A stretch of 64,000 bases of DNA, taken from Methylomonas sp. AM2-LC. GTDB lineage: Bacteria > Pseudomonadota > Gammaproteobacteria > Methylococcales > Methylomonadaceae. The DNA lies in NCBI RefSeq assembly GCF_039904985.1, contig NZ_CP157006.1, positions 186,001 through 250,000 on the forward strand, written 5' to 3'. Below, piece by piece: positions 50,876 to 59,812 of this stretch. Each line of letters begins with the position of its first letter. Position 1 is the first letter of the stretch. Made by a program: the position numbers and the translations under genes. The notes below the pieces were generated by a model. The model saw nothing but the letters and a program-made list of their open reading frames with translations, made no database searches and was not told where the DNA came from.

Positions 50876-52327
50876 TCATTCCCCCGAATGGCGGTTTTCG
50901 GGAATACAGTCGGGGTCAATGCCGGATTCCATCATCGCGGCAAGCTTCGCGTCCCGAATCACTTCTTCAATGTGGGCAAGTATCATAGGTGACAAAGGCT
51001 CTGTTTTCTGAAGCTTACTTACCAATAGATCTCTAGCAGCATAGGTAGCATGATGTGAGCGGTAGTCCATTAACATAGCACGCCTTTTGCGCTTAAGTGA
51101 CAATCGCGCGTGCCAAGACGTTGTCTTATCTCTAATTTGATGGCGAATTACCTTCAGGGAGAAAAGCAAGCTGGTACGTAAGTAAGCCCGTTGAGTCTTT
51201 GAGCGAAGCGACAACGTTATTTCGGTAAGCTTGAGGCAGGCTTGGGTCCAGTCTGCACGCTCTTCAAAAGACACATCAGGTTTAGAGAATTGCTGATCGC
51301 GGGCGTAAGTTTGCTTCTCCAGGTGATTCCACAGATAGACTTCATTGGCGAATGTTAGGTACTTGTTGACTAGCTCGTATTGACCCCAGTCACCTGCCTG
51401 TGTAGCGGACTGGACAATTTGATCGTAAATCTGTTGGCCCATCTCCTGGCTTGCGATCGATTGCTCAGATAATCTCGACTGGACCAACGCTTCAAATTCC
51501 TTCAGTTTTCCGATAATGTCTTCAGTCCCTTGCCGTTGCTTTACGATTGCGGGTAATAATTCCTTTCGCTCTGGGTAGCAAAAATCGCTCAACTCGCCTT
51601 CAATATGCTCCAATTGCGATAGGTCAATGAATGCCTCCGGAACTTCTTTCAGCAGGCTTGAGTTTTCGTCGAGGTGGTTAGGTGACACGCTCTCAGCGCT
51701 CCTCGGCTTCTTGAATAGCGTGATGCCCAGAGCGTCGAAGTACATCGCTACCAGCTCTGAGCAAAATACTCCTGTATGGCTCGATACCCCTTTCCGGCTT
51801 TCCATGAGCTTGACCACTTGTTCTGAGATCTCCTCGATCCGGTCTGAAAGATCTACCGGCTTGATCAGTCGTGAGAGAATAGAGTAGCGGCGAAAGAGCA
51901 CCTTCTCTTGCAAGTCTGACGCAGCTTTAAGGAGTTGCTTGGGAGTCTTGCTCTCGATTGCGGGATGCCGAAGCAGCTTGTAGGCCTTGGGAGCATCTGG
52001 AATTGAGTACACAGAGAAGTTTCCGAACTCCGTGCTTGAAAGAAACAACAAGGGCAGGTTTGTAAAACCGACACCCAACCCATCCGCTTCCACAAGTGTC
52101 GGCTGTAGCGCGTATTCCAGTGGAAGAAAAATCGCGGCATGGGAAAACTCTCCTCTGGTAGCTTTTGCGATGAATGTCGACCGAGCGGCTCGGCCGCGAG
52201 TCAGTAAGACATCACCTGGACGGATTTTGTCTATCCGGAGGAAAGGTGCAAGGGATTGGAGTTTCTTCGGATTTATTTTTTTGCTCTCTTCTGACAAGAA
52301 AGTCTCCTCGCTCGTAATTTGGTTCAT
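50876..52327 (-). CDS. YiiX/permuted NlpC-P60-like cysteine peptidase protein (483 aa)
   Basis: The N-terminal 230 residues look like a permuted papain-fold (YiiX/YaeF) domain: RIDKIRPGDVLLTRGRAARS near 30, FSHAAIFLPLEY with the catalytic-type histidine near 62, LVEADGLGVGFTNLP, and FCSELVAMYFDALG with the catalytic-type cysteine near 190. Such domains cleave peptides or lipid-linked amides. The C-terminal 250 residues are helical and unrecognised. ATG at 52327. It is the first gene inside the left 60-bp repeat and is transcribed toward it. Confidence 0.65.
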   Translation of the reverse strand: MNQITSEETFLSEESKKINPKKLQSLAPFLRIDKIRPGDVLLTRGRAARSTFIAKATRGEFSHAAIFLPLEYALQPTLVEADGLGVGFTNLPLLFLSSTEFGNFSVYSIPDAPKAYKLLRHPAIESKTPKQLLKAASDLQEKVLFRRYSILSRLIKPVDLSDRIEEISEQVVKLMESRKGVSSHTGVFCSELVAMYFDALGITLFKKPRSAESVSPNHLDENSSLLKEVPEAFIDLSQLEHIEGELSDFCYPERKELLPAIVKQRQGTEDIIGKLKEFEALVQSRLSEQSIASQEMGQQIYDQIVQSATQAGDWGQYELVNKYLTFANEVYLWNHLEKQTYARDQQFSKPDVSFEERADWTQACLKLTEITLSLRSKTQRAYLRTSLLFSLKVIRHQIRDKTTSWHARLSLKRKRRAMLMDYRSHHATYAARDLLVSKLQKTEPLSPMILAHIEEVIRDAKLAAMMESGIDPDCIPENRHSGE

Positions 52328-52620
52328 CTGGCTTTCATCTCTTTGAGTCTTAGCCGCTGTACGTCTTTAGAATCTAAAGAAAGCCGCCATCGGCGAATGG
52401 TAGACTTTGGTCAGGCCGAATAACTGCTGAGGCCGATCAGTACTCTTTCGTGGTGTGGAAACCAGCGTCAGCAATACCCCTGATAGCTGCCCTTAATGCC
52501 ATCGAAGGGCGAACGTCTCTTGTGGGTCGGCTGCACTCATTGACGACTGGCCGCTTTAGGGAATCAGGATTCACTGACCGCTTTCTGGCGACGAGGTTGA
52601 AGAGTGGACGGTCGCCAGAC
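52328..52620. other. Spacer between the peptidase gene and the RIT element
   Basis: About 290 bp with no gene. It contains attC-like wording (gactggccgctttaggg..., gaccgctttctggcg) but no complete site. Confidence 0.3.
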
Positions 52621-52717
52621 GACCCCTATGTATAGTGGCCAACTATGTGTAGTTACAATTTATTTTGAACTACAACCAGCGCGCTGCCTGACTTTACTGG
52701 CAGCACGCTTTACATAG

Positions 52718-53731
52718 TTAAAGTGCCTGAAGAAACTGCATCAATGTATCATCAGGATTGTAACGGCAATTTGTTGTTTCAGGCGGCTGTAGCCTTGCCA
52801 GAGCTTTACTCTTCATCGCCAAGTCGGCTTCAACATACCGATGGGTAGTGGTTGTGCTTTCGTGTCCCAGCCATAAGGCAATCACGTTAAACGCCACGCC
52901 AGACTGTAGCAGATGCATGGCCGTGGTATGACGAATGGTATGCGGCGATATGTTTCGTTTGGAAAGACTTTTGACGGTTTGGGCTGCATGAGCGACTGCA
53001 ATATTGAGTCGCTGGGTAACATTGCAACGTGTCATCGGATTGCCATCACGGTTGGGTAGTAACGCGGCATCAGCACCTAATACTGGATTACGTTTCAACC
53101 AAGCTCGGATTTCTTGGACTGTACTTTTCCATAAAGGCGTCGAACGCTGTTTACGACCCTTGCCACGCAAGTGGATACAAGCCGATTCACTCATGACGAC
53201 GTCGCCGACCTTGACGCCAATGATTTCGGAAACGCGTGCACCGGTATTGTAAAGCAGAGTCAGCAATAGATGATCTCGCTGGGACGTCCAGGTTTCGCCG
53301 GGTTGATCCAAGATCGCCAACATTTCTTCGCGACTCAGGAATCCCAGCATGGGGCGTTCGAACCGTTTCATGGGGATACCTAGCGCCTGTTCAATGACGA
53401 AAAAAGACGACACATCACGTCGGGCAGCGAATTTCAAAAATGCGCGCAAGGCTGTCAGCCTCAAATTCCGGCTACGCACCGCATTGTGGCGTTGTTGTTC
53501 TAAATGATCCAAGAAGGCTAGGATCAAATTCGGTGTAATATCGGCCAGATTCAAGGTTGTCGGCATTTTCCCCAGGCGATGCTGGGCGAAGTCCAGGAAA
53601 AGCAACATGGCGTCCCGATACGAGGCAATCGTACGTGGACTCATGGCACGTTGATTGACCAGATATTCGGTAAAAAACTGCTGGACTAAAGCGGGGAAGG
53701 AAATAGGATGTGGGGCCTTGGTTTCAGTCAT
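52718..53731 (-). CDS. RIT recombinase C
   Basis: The third tyrosine recombinase of the trio (337 residues from ATG 53731; this ATG overlaps the end of the previous gene by 8 bp). Catalytic motifs: Arg in YNTGARVSEIIGVKVGD near 170, Lys in LRGKGRKQRSTPLW, HxxR in SPHTIRHTTAMHLLQSG near 275, and WLGHESTTTTHRYVEAD near 300 with the second His and the Tyr. The N-terminal SAM-like domain is at 15-110. Expected to act with the other two in moving the element. Confidence 0.85.
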   Translation of the reverse strand: MTETKAPHPISFPALVQQFFTEYLVNQRAMSPRTIASYRDAMLLFLDFAQHRLGKMPTTLNLADITPNLILAFLDHLEQQRHNAVRSRNLRLTALRAFLKFAARRDVSSFFVIEQALGIPMKRFERPMLGFLSREEMLAILDQPGETWTSQRDHLLLTLLYNTGARVSEIIGVKVGDVVMSESACIHLRGKGRKQRSTPLWKSTVQEIRAWLKRNPVLGADAALLPNRDGNPMTRCNVTQRLNIAVAHAAQTVKSLSKRNISPHTIRHTTAMHLLQSGVAFNVIALWLGHESTTTTHRYVEADLAMKSKALARLQPPETTNCRYNPDDTLMQFLQAL

Positions 53732-54701
53732 GGCTAGTCTCCGGTAGCTGCGCAAAGGTTTCAAACCGGTTTGCAGCGACTGCCATGAGTTCAGGAATAC
53801 CCGTCAGATACCAGTAGGTATTGGTGATCATGGCATGCCCGACATAGGTGGATAAAGCCAACATCTGTCGGTCGACATCCATACCTTGTGCCTGCCATAG
53901 CAGTATGCGGCGAACGACAAATGTATGTCGTAAGTCGTGAATGCGAGGGCCATCGTGGTTACCCCGATTGATCCAGCCCAGTTGGTTACGCAATTGGATA
54001 AATACCCGATGAACTTGTCGAGAATCCAGTCTTTGCCCCAGAAGTCGTCCTCGGGTACTGATGAAAAATGGCGTATCTTCCGTGACAGAGATATGGATGT
54101 TGCGTTGCGACCGATACCGCTTAAGTACCTCTATACAGCTGGGATGGAGCGGCACATAACGTGATTTGGCAAACTTGGTTTGCCGTATGGCGAGTATGCC
54201 AGCCTTTAAATCGACATCAGAATCCAGTAAATGCAAGGCTTCGGAAATTCGCAGCCCCGTGGACGCGAGTAACCCGAACAATGTTTCGTAAGTGGCACCC
54301 CGCAAGCCTGGAATAAAGGAATCCAGGCTATGCGCGGCGGCCAGCAAATCGATAATCTCCAGCTCACTATAAATGTGCGGGGCCAACCGCTGGCCGACTC
54401 GGCCAAAGATGCTGTCATCGGGTACCTCGGTGCGCGGTTCAAATTGTTGCAGGTAGCGACAAAAGGAGCGCAAATTCTTCAGTCGCCTTGCCCAAGTAGC
54501 AGGATCATCACTATGTCCCTGGTCTTGTCGAGCCCAATTTGCCATCATCTCGACAGTGAGCGGTTCTTGGGTATTCAGTGCATCAATATAGTGAGCAAAA
54601 CTGAGTACGGCATAGCCTGGGTTACGTAAACCAAAGCCCAGTTGCCGACGTTCGCTCAAGTAATTTTCAGCGTGGGTGGTCATCTCGATAGTGGTATTCA
54701 T
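53724..54701 (-). CDS. RIT recombinase B
   Basis: The second of the trio (325 residues). The ATG at 54701 overlaps the stop of recombinase A as ATGA, so translation is coupled. Motifs: LLASTGLRISEALHLLD near 150 (Arg), RQTKFAKSRYVPLHP near 175 (Lys), HDLRHTFVVRRILLW near 260 (HxxR), and TYVGHAMITNTYWYLTG near 292 (His and Tyr). Confidence 0.85.
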   Translation of the reverse strand: MNTTIEMTTHAENYLSERRQLGFGLRNPGYAVLSFAHYIDALNTQEPLTVEMMANWARQDQGHSDDPATWARRLKNLRSFCRYLQQFEPRTEVPDDSIFGRVGQRLAPHIYSELEIIDLLAAAHSLDSFIPGLRGATYETLFGLLASTGLRISEALHLLDSDVDLKAGILAIRQTKFAKSRYVPLHPSCIEVLKRYRSQRNIHISVTEDTPFFISTRGRLLGQRLDSRQVHRVFIQLRNQLGWINRGNHDGPRIHDLRHTFVVRRILLWQAQGMDVDRQMLALSTYVGHAMITNTYWYLTGIPELMAVAANRFETFAQLPETSHD

Positions 54702-55939
54702 GACACAACCCCAGGCCAAGGCAAGGCAACCGTTGCCAGGTTCCGGCTGTCGAGTTTGGCATAAACCAGCGTGGTATTGAGCGAGCGATGCCGCAAGACA
54801 TCCGCCACTTCTTTGAGGGAACTACCACTTTCCAGGAGTCTGCTGGCCATGGTATGCCGTAATAAATGCGACCGCGTGTAAGGTAAGCCCGCTCGCGCAT
54901 AAGCCTGACGGATCGATTTTCGGATCAGATCAGGCCCGACGGGCTGATCTCGTGGCGCCATATTACGCACAAACACCGCACGATTGCTGGTAGGGGGGCG
55001 TTCATACTTCAGGTAATCAGCAATAGCTTGACCGGTGGCCGTCGGCAAGGGCATGACATCTTCACGTCGTCCCTTGGTACCACGTAAAGTAATAGTGGCT
55101 GCCGACCAGTCAATGTCATCCAGGCCAAGATAAGCCACCTCGCTACTGCGCAAGCCTAAGTCCAATGCACAATGCACGATGGCGGCAGTTCGGAGTGCCG
55201 CTGATCCGTCATGTTCAAGTGCGCCTAGCAAGCGTTTGATCTCACTCTTAGTCAGTGTTTTCGGCAGCGAGGCTTGTTGCCAATTGGCCGGAAAACTGGT
55301 GACGCCGATCAGATGATGAACTGCATCGCCCAGCGTAGCGCGATACCGAAAATAGCTACGTAATGCCGAAACCGGTGCGCTGATACTGGCAGGCACAGTA
55401 CATCGTGCACTTTGGCTGACGACAAACTGGCGAATCTGTTCGGGTTTGATGGCGGCAATCACCACTGCTCGATCAGCAAACTGTGCCAACAGTAGGCAGC
55501 GAACGATAGAAAGATAGTGTTTACGAGTTTTTGAAGCGAGTCCACGAACGTGGTTCATGTGATCATCGAATCGCCTCAATTCCTCATCTACCGGCGTTTG
55601 GCCTATTGATGGATCGGCGATGATGGCATTGGCTCGCAGGAGCACCAGTAAATGTCCCAGCGCCGCATGTAAATCTTTGGCATTAGAAAATGCCGGTTGC
55701 TCGCAGCAACAGTTTGGCAGATGGTCATCCAGAAAATGCTGAATTATCCCTTCGTCGATAGTTTTGACATCAATAGAGCTCTCGGTAAGCCAGTGAGCAA
55801 AATGCGTTAGGCCAGCTAGGTAATTAGCAATGGTGTTTGATGCATAGCGGCAATCAAACAAGTGCAGCATAAATGCATCAACGAAGGGTGTTAATGGACT
55901 TTCAAACAGCCAACTGCTTGTATGGTGATCAGATTTCAT
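54698..55939 (-). CDS. RIT recombinase A
   Basis: First gene of the trio (413 residues). ATG 55939 is favoured by aggagattcta upstream; a start at 55969 would add ten residues. Motifs: CALDLGLRSSEVAYLGLD near 270 (Arg), TLRGTKGRREDVMPLP (Lys), SHLLRHTMASRLLESG near 365 (HxxR), and VLRHRSLNTTLVYAKLD near 390 with Arg-His-Arg around the second catalytic histidine and the Tyr. The N-terminal cysteines (NCCCEQP) are a small curiosity. Confidence 0.85.
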   Translation of the reverse strand: MKSDHHTSSWLFESPLTPFVDAFMLHLFDCRYASNTIANYLAGLTHFAHWLTESSIDVKTIDEGIIQHFLDDHLPNCCCEQPAFSNAKDLHAALGHLLVLLRANAIIADPSIGQTPVDEELRRFDDHMNHVRGLASKTRKHYLSIVRCLLLAQFADRAVVIAAIKPEQIRQFVVSQSARCTVPASISAPVSALRSYFRYRATLGDAVHHLIGVTSFPANWQQASLPKTLTKSEIKRLLGALEHDGSAALRTAAIVHCALDLGLRSSEVAYLGLDDIDWSAATITLRGTKGRREDVMPLPTATGQAIADYLKYERPPTSNRAVFVRNMAPRDQPVGPDLIRKSIRQAYARAGLPYTRSHLLRHTMASRLLESGSSLKEVADVLRHRSLNTTLVYAKLDSRNLATVALPWPGVVS

Positions 55940-56088
55940 TAGAATCTCCTGTAGTGGGTAAGATTCCACTTCGGGAGATCGGTAAAACTATGTCAAGCTA
56001 ATTGATAAAGATAGGGGGAAATATCAATAACATCGTGCCTTGCAAGCAACGTCCATTTTGATCTACACATAGTTGGGCACTATACATA

Positions 56089-56122
56089 GGGGTCGCTATG
56101 GATAGCTATCCATAGCGACCCC
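56089..56122. repeat. Perfect 34-bp palindrome at the RIT right end
   Basis: ggggtcgctatggatag is followed directly by its exact complement. It begins within the RIT terminal repeat and extends outwards. It may be part of the attachment site or a recombination product. Confidence 0.75.
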
Positions 56123-56188
56123 ATGCGGTCATTGACCCCATATTTCCGAGCGGCAGCAATAAAGCATAAAGCGGACTTTCGATTTTAG

Positions 56189-56690
56189 CTAATCAACTTT
56201 GCACCCTATGGGTATAATCATCGTCGTTCTTAAATCGCTGTGCCCCAATATTTCTGAATCGTGCGGATATCGTAGTTTGCCTGCAATAAATGACTGGCAA
56301 AGGAATTCCTGAAGGTATGCCGAAGCCCGTTTAGTGATTTTGGCGTCATTCACTGCTTTTTTGAACGCTTTTTGTACAACCGATTCATGAATGTTATAAC
56401 TCCTATATTCCTGCGCTTCGGCCAACAAAGTTAACGATTGGGTTGGAAATAATTATTGCCAGATAAACTCTTTAACAGCGTTCTTATGCTTACGATCCAA
56501 TTGATCCGGCAAAAAAGTACCGGCAAACTTAGTCTTCAGGTCGGTCTCATGTGCAGCGATTACTTTCTGCAATTGCTGTTTTAAGGCGGGAACAATCGTT
56601 TGCGGAAAGGGTAAGCGTCTTTGACGAGTAATGCCGGATTTTGATTTCATTCAACAACCTCCGACCTGTCGAACACAAAAAACCAGCTGG
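56189..56690 (-). pseudogene. Integron integrase, decayed
   Basis: Reading leftward, pieces align in order with integron integrases (IntI). RRLPFPQTIVPALKQQLQKV, AAHETDLKTKFAGTFLP and KNAVKEFIWQ come first, then an in-frame TAA where IntI has Tyr of WQYxFP. LFPTQSLT follows, and [21 protein letters not shown] frameshifted part reads [20 protein letters not shown] (the HxxR region) and another returns to [13 protein letters not shown]. At least two frameshifts and one stop make it inactive. The N-terminal half is missing or unrecognisable beyond about 56690. Confidence 0.75.
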
Positions 56691-56778
56691 CTCCGGTTGT
56701 TGCTGGAGCAGTCTGAATGATTGCAGAATATTCTTGTACGGGTTTTCGTTGTGCATTTGGCTTGTGTTGGCCTACTTT

Positions 56779-56916
56779 ATGCTGGACATTCTCGGGTGTG
56801 GTTATCTTTTCAGCATTAAGCACATCGCTGTCGGCGCTCTGACTTTGGTCTTTTGTATTCTCATCCTTTGGAAGGGGCGAACGCTTCTTGAGGATCACAT
56901 GCACGTCGCCAATTGA
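56779..56916 (+). CDS. Possible cassette ORF, small membrane protein (45 aa)
   Basis: ATG 56779 opens MLDILGCGYLFSIKHIAVGA and ends GRTLLEDHMHVAN just before an attC-like site, the usual position of a cassette gene. One long membrane helix. An opposite frame of similar length exists, so the call is weak. Confidence 0.3.
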   Translation: MLDILGCGYLFSIKHIAVGALTLVFCILILWKGRTLLEDHMHVAN

Positions 56917-56918
56917 CA

Positions 56919-57006
56919 TATAACATAGCTCTCAACCGGAGCGCGGTTATAATGGGTTTTGTTTTTTCAGCATTCCGGGCCGCGCCCGGTTAGCTCTACG
57001 TTAGCG
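56919..57006 (+). repeat. attC-like site 1
   Basis: tataacatagctctcaaccgg pairs with ccggttagctctacgttag, one extra base on one side, as in the imperfect stem of an attC. The core-like GTTAGCG is at 57000. Confidence 0.55.
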
Positions 57007-57023
57007 CCTATAAAGGAGCCACC

Positions 57024-57482
57024 TTGACAGCCGACAGTATTATCACAATTCTTGGCGCCATGATTACGATTGCCGGTGCCCTCTTCACCCTTGATCAAGC
57101 AAGAAAAGCCAAAGACTATTCCGATCAAATCAAGGTGGATGTTGAAAAAGTTTCTCTCATGCGTATCACGGAATCGTTATATCGATGCCAAGAGGAGGTT
57201 CGAAAACTACCAAGGGATCAAACAAACGTTCCTCGCGGATTTAAAATAAAAGATGCTTTGGAGAGAATATGGCCACATTTTGACCACATCCTTAGCTCCC
57301 ATGTATTGAGTGGGAATAACGCCGCTATCCGGCAGAAGGTAATGGATGCACAGGGACTTCTAAGAACCTACGAGATCAATAGCACTCAACCAGCTATCGA
57401 TCCATTTGATGTTCAGTGCCTGATTCAAGAATCTCTATCTGAGATCAATTCAAAAGTATACAAACTTGATGGGAAAGCATAA
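57024..57482 (+). CDS. Cassette protein with N-terminal membrane helix (152 aa)
   Basis: TTG start at 57024 with aaaggagccacc upstream. An N-terminal helix (IITILGAMITIAGALFTLDQ) is followed by a basic helical region (ARKAKDYSDQIKVDVEKVSL) and a soluble C-terminal domain. The next gene begins at the last base of its stop codon, so they are coupled. First gene of a two-gene cassette. Family not recognised; membrane protein plus partner is a layout seen in some defence modules, but nothing specific supports that here. Confidence 0.5.
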   Translation: MTADSIITILGAMITIAGALFTLDQARKAKDYSDQIKVDVEKVSLMRITESLYRCQEEVRKLPRDQTNVPRGFKIKDALERIWPHFDHILSSHVLSGNNAAIRQKVMDAQGLLRTYEINSTQPAIDPFDVQCLIQESLSEINSKVYKLDGKA

Positions 57483-57865
57483 TGGAAAATATTGAAGCGA
57501 TTATTGCCCGGCTTGAGAAGCTGGAGTTTCACGTCAAGCTCCTTGCCGAATCATTGAATCACACAGAAAACCCAACTGCATCCTTAGTGGTTGATTTTGA
57601 CTGGTCATCAGCGGACTTGAATTGTGCCCACGATATATTTGAGATGTTTGATAACATGATGCGTGAGGAAGTAAAAATTAATTGGTACGACTTTGAAAAA
57701 GAATTCAGCGAAAAATTGAATATATCTTATCAAGGACTGAAATCAGTCGTTCTTGCTTTCTATCGAAATGGGCAATGGTCTGAGGTTTGCCATGCATATG
57801 CTTCAAGTTTTGGAAACAGCGTTTCCCTTGAGCTAAAGTCCATCGCTCAAGGGAAAATCCTCTAA
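57482..57865 (+). CDS. Cassette protein 2 (127 aa)
   Basis: ATG at 57482 shares a base with the upstream stop. It begins with a leucine-heptad helix (IEAIIARLEKLEFHVKLLAE), then an acidic globular domain (DLNCAHDIFEMFDNMMREEV). Its TAA lies within the attC-like site 2, as expected for a cassette. Not recognised. Confidence 0.5.
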   Translation: MENIEAIIARLEKLEFHVKLLAESLNHTENPTASLVVDFDWSSADLNCAHDIFEMFDNMMREEVKINWYDFEKEFSEKLNISYQGLKSVVLAFYRNGQWSEVCHAYASSFGNSVSLELKSIAQGKIL

Positions 57866-57956
57866 CAAGTCAGTCAAAGAGACGTGCCGCCCGGTGGCGG
57901 TTTTGAAGTTTGGTTTTCATCAAGGGTTTGGCGGCTTCGTTTAAGCTCAGTGAGCA
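57860..57956 (+). repeat. attC-like site 2
   Basis: Starts ctctaacaagtcagtcaaag (canonical attC opening TAACAAGTC) and ends ggcttcgtttaagctcagtg with gtgagca in place of the usual GTTRRRY core. Confidence 0.6.
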
Positions 57957-57984
57957 GCGCGCCCCTTGCCATCAAAGGACAACA

Positions 57985-58623
57985 ATGCAGAGTTTAGTAA
58001 AACATACCCTATACCTTTTTCTGTGGATTACGGGTTTGACGGCTGCCATGACTCTAGCTGGAATAGGCTATGTTTGGTTTTTCCCCGATGCAAAGGAGCT
58101 GCCACATTTAGAATGGCTAATTGGATCGGTCATTGTTGAAATAATCACTGTAATCCTGATGCTTGCGAAAAAGGGAATGAAATACCTGCCTGACACGCAA
58201 ACAGACAAAGTGCCCAAGGACACACTTAAATTTATGCAAGATTTTATTTCCACTGGAACAAGCGCAACAGTAGTAAGTAACCGGGTTTCATGGCTTGCAG
58301 GAAACGATAATCTAATATCCATTCTTCGGTCAAAAATTGAAAATGGAACACGCATTGAAATTATTACTCCGAGAGAAGTGTCCGAAGCACTTAAAGAAAA
58401 CCTTAACGGTGCTTCATTTATCGTCACAAATGAAAGCACTTCGCCAGAAGCTAGGTTTACATTGGTCAATGGTGATCGCAGTGGTGCTGAAAAACTTGCG
58501 ATTGCCAGGGGTGTTCACCCTGACCATGAGATAACTATCTTTGATAACGATTCTGGGCCTCAAATAATAGCAATGGCCAAGGACATAATTAGAAAATCAA
58601 AGGAATTGGCCAATGCCCAATAG
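57985..58623 (+). CDS. Cassette membrane protein with cytoplasmic domain (212 aa)
   Basis: ATG 57985 with aaaggacaaca upstream. Two membrane helices (LYLFLWITGLTAAMTLAGIG, residues 9-28, and EWLIGSVIVEIITVILML, near 43-60) anchor a cytoplasmic domain with FISTGTSATVVSNRVSWLAG, DNLISILRSKIENGTRIEII and HEITIFDNDSGPQIIAMAKD. The alternation recalls small PLD-like or sensor domains fused to membrane helices, but no HKD motif is present. The 3' end overlaps the methyltransferase gene by 11 bp, so they function as a pair in one cassette. Confidence 0.5.
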   Translation: MQSLVKHTLYLFLWITGLTAAMTLAGIGYVWFFPDAKELPHLEWLIGSVIVEIITVILMLAKKGMKYLPDTQTDKVPKDTLKFMQDFISTGTSATVVSNRVSWLAGNDNLISILRSKIENGTRIEIITPREVSEALKENLNGASFIVTNESTSPEARFTLVNGDRSGAEKLAIARGVHPDHEITIFDNDSGPQIIAMAKDIIRKSKELANAQ

Positions 58624-59320
58624 GTGGTGTAACTCGGCAAAAATACGTCGTGAACAAATCGAGTCTGGAACAGACCTTACATTCAATTTGGTTTTCAAAC
58701 CGCTGATTGTCAGCCTCATATCAAATCTTTCCCCGAGAAATGTTCTTGAGATTGGTGCTGGCACGGGGCATCTCTCAAAAGAGCTCTTTAATATAGGTCT
58801 ATCAGTTACCGCAATTGAGCCTTCCAAAGGGATGTTTGAAGTGGCCAAAGAAGTTTTGACAACGTCCAACGTAAAACTAATCAATTGCACTTCATTTGAA
58901 TTAGAAAAAGACGAGATTTACGAAGTTGCTTTTTCCCACTTGGTTGCTCATGTGGTTGATGACTTATTGGGTTTCTTTCACTCAGTTGGTCAGCATTTAA
59001 AAAAGGGTGGCCACTTCATATTTTCAATCCCACATCCGTGTTTTTATAATGAATATAAAGGTTTTTTTGGGAATGAATACAGCTACATGACCCCAATGGC
59101 AAAAAATGTGTCATTCACTATTACCAAAGACGCTGAAAATATAATTAGTGGTGTTCCTTACCATCATCGCCCTTTATCTGAATACATAAATAAATTGGTG
59201 GAATCTGGGTTTGCGATTGATGGGTTTGATGAGACCTATCCAAATGAAGAAATCCAAGAAAAGTATGGAACCAAGTGGGAAACTCCTAGGTATTGCGTAT
59301 TTACCTGCAAAAAGCTCTAA
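58613..59320 (+). CDS. SAM-dependent methyltransferase, class I (cassette)
   Basis: A 235-residue methyltransferase. Motif I is NVLEIGAGTGHLSKEL near 43 (binds SAM), motif II VTAIEPSKGMFEVAKE near 65, and motif IV-like EVAFSHLVAHVVDDLLGFF near 105. Then come LKKGGHFIFSIPHPCFYNEY and late YHHRPLSEYINKLVESGF. The pattern fits small-molecule methyltransferases of the UbiE/Tam type rather than DNA methylases; substrate unknown. ATG 58613 overlaps the previous gene. Second gene of cassette 2. Confidence 0.7.
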   Translation: MPNRWCNSAKIRREQIESGTDLTFNLVFKPLIVSLISNLSPRNVLEIGAGTGHLSKELFNIGLSVTAIEPSKGMFEVAKEVLTTSNVKLINCTSFELEKDEIYEVAFSHLVAHVVDDLLGFFHSVGQHLKKGGHFIFSIPHPCFYNEYKGFFGNEYSYMTPMAKNVSFTITKDAENIISGVPYHHRPLSEYINKLVESGFAIDGFDETYPNEEIQEKYGTKWETPRYCVFTCKKL

Positions 59321-59389
59321 AAAAGGACTGCTGTCGGACAAATTTTCCGTTATGTTCCAAATTTGCCGCAGAGTGCGGCGGCGTTAAGT
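59315..59389 (+). repeat. attC-like site 3
   Basis: Begins gctctaaaaaaggactgctg and ends gcagagtgcggcggcgttaagt; gttaagt at 59383 fits the GTTRRRY core. Confidence 0.65.
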
Positions 59390-59396
59390 GAATTTA

Positions 59397-59805
59397 TGAG
59401 TATTGAGAAAATAATTTCAGAATTTAAAAATCAAATTGAGTGGGAGATAGCACTAAATAATCGCGGCGAAGTACATGAGTCTCCTGCTATATATGCAATC
59501 GTCACGCTTGCCCCATTCACTCGACTGCAGAGCCTAAGCAGAATTATGTACATTGGTAAGACTGGCTGCCTTGGTGGCGATAGCGATCTTTGTAGATTGT
59601 ATACGGTTACAGGTATGCTCCAAATGGTCAGCAGGGTTCAAGAATAAGATCCTCGGTATTCCAAGTAGCAAATATTGGTCACTCTGTTTATCTAAAATGG
59701 CGTGTGCTGGATTCAAAAGAGCAAGCCACTGCACTTGAAAGGGAATACCTTGCCCTCTATGCGCAAGAGCACATTGAACTACCACCGCTAAATAGAATGT
59801 CATGA
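59397..59805 (+). pseudogene. GIY-YIG-type protein, frameshifted (cassette)
   Basis: ATG 59397 opens MSIEKIISEFKNQIEW and continues PAIYAIVTLAPF then RIMYIGKTGCLGGDSDLCRL, which looks like a GIY-YIG domain (IYAI...YIGKTG). The frame stops at 59647. A second frame continues NIGHSVYLKWRVLDSKEQAT and ALEREYLALYAQEHIELPPL before TGA at 59803, the expected C-terminal part. At least one frameshift near 59630 separates them, so the gene looks inactive. A cassette ORF between attC-like sites 3 and 4. Confidence 0.55.
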
Positions 59806-59812
59806 AAAATTC

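Larger units (their letters stand above)
52621..56094. mobile_element. RIT (recombinase in trio) element
   Basis: Three overlapping tyrosine-recombinase genes are flanked by 32-bp inverted repeats (52621-52652 gacccctatgtatagtgg..., 56063-56094 its complement with one change). Total 3474 bp. Gene number, order, overlaps and size match RIT elements. Confidence 0.8.

Noticed and set aside
53004..54629. Forward frames across the RIT recombinases
   Set aside because: Antisense shadows of the three overlapping recombinase genes.
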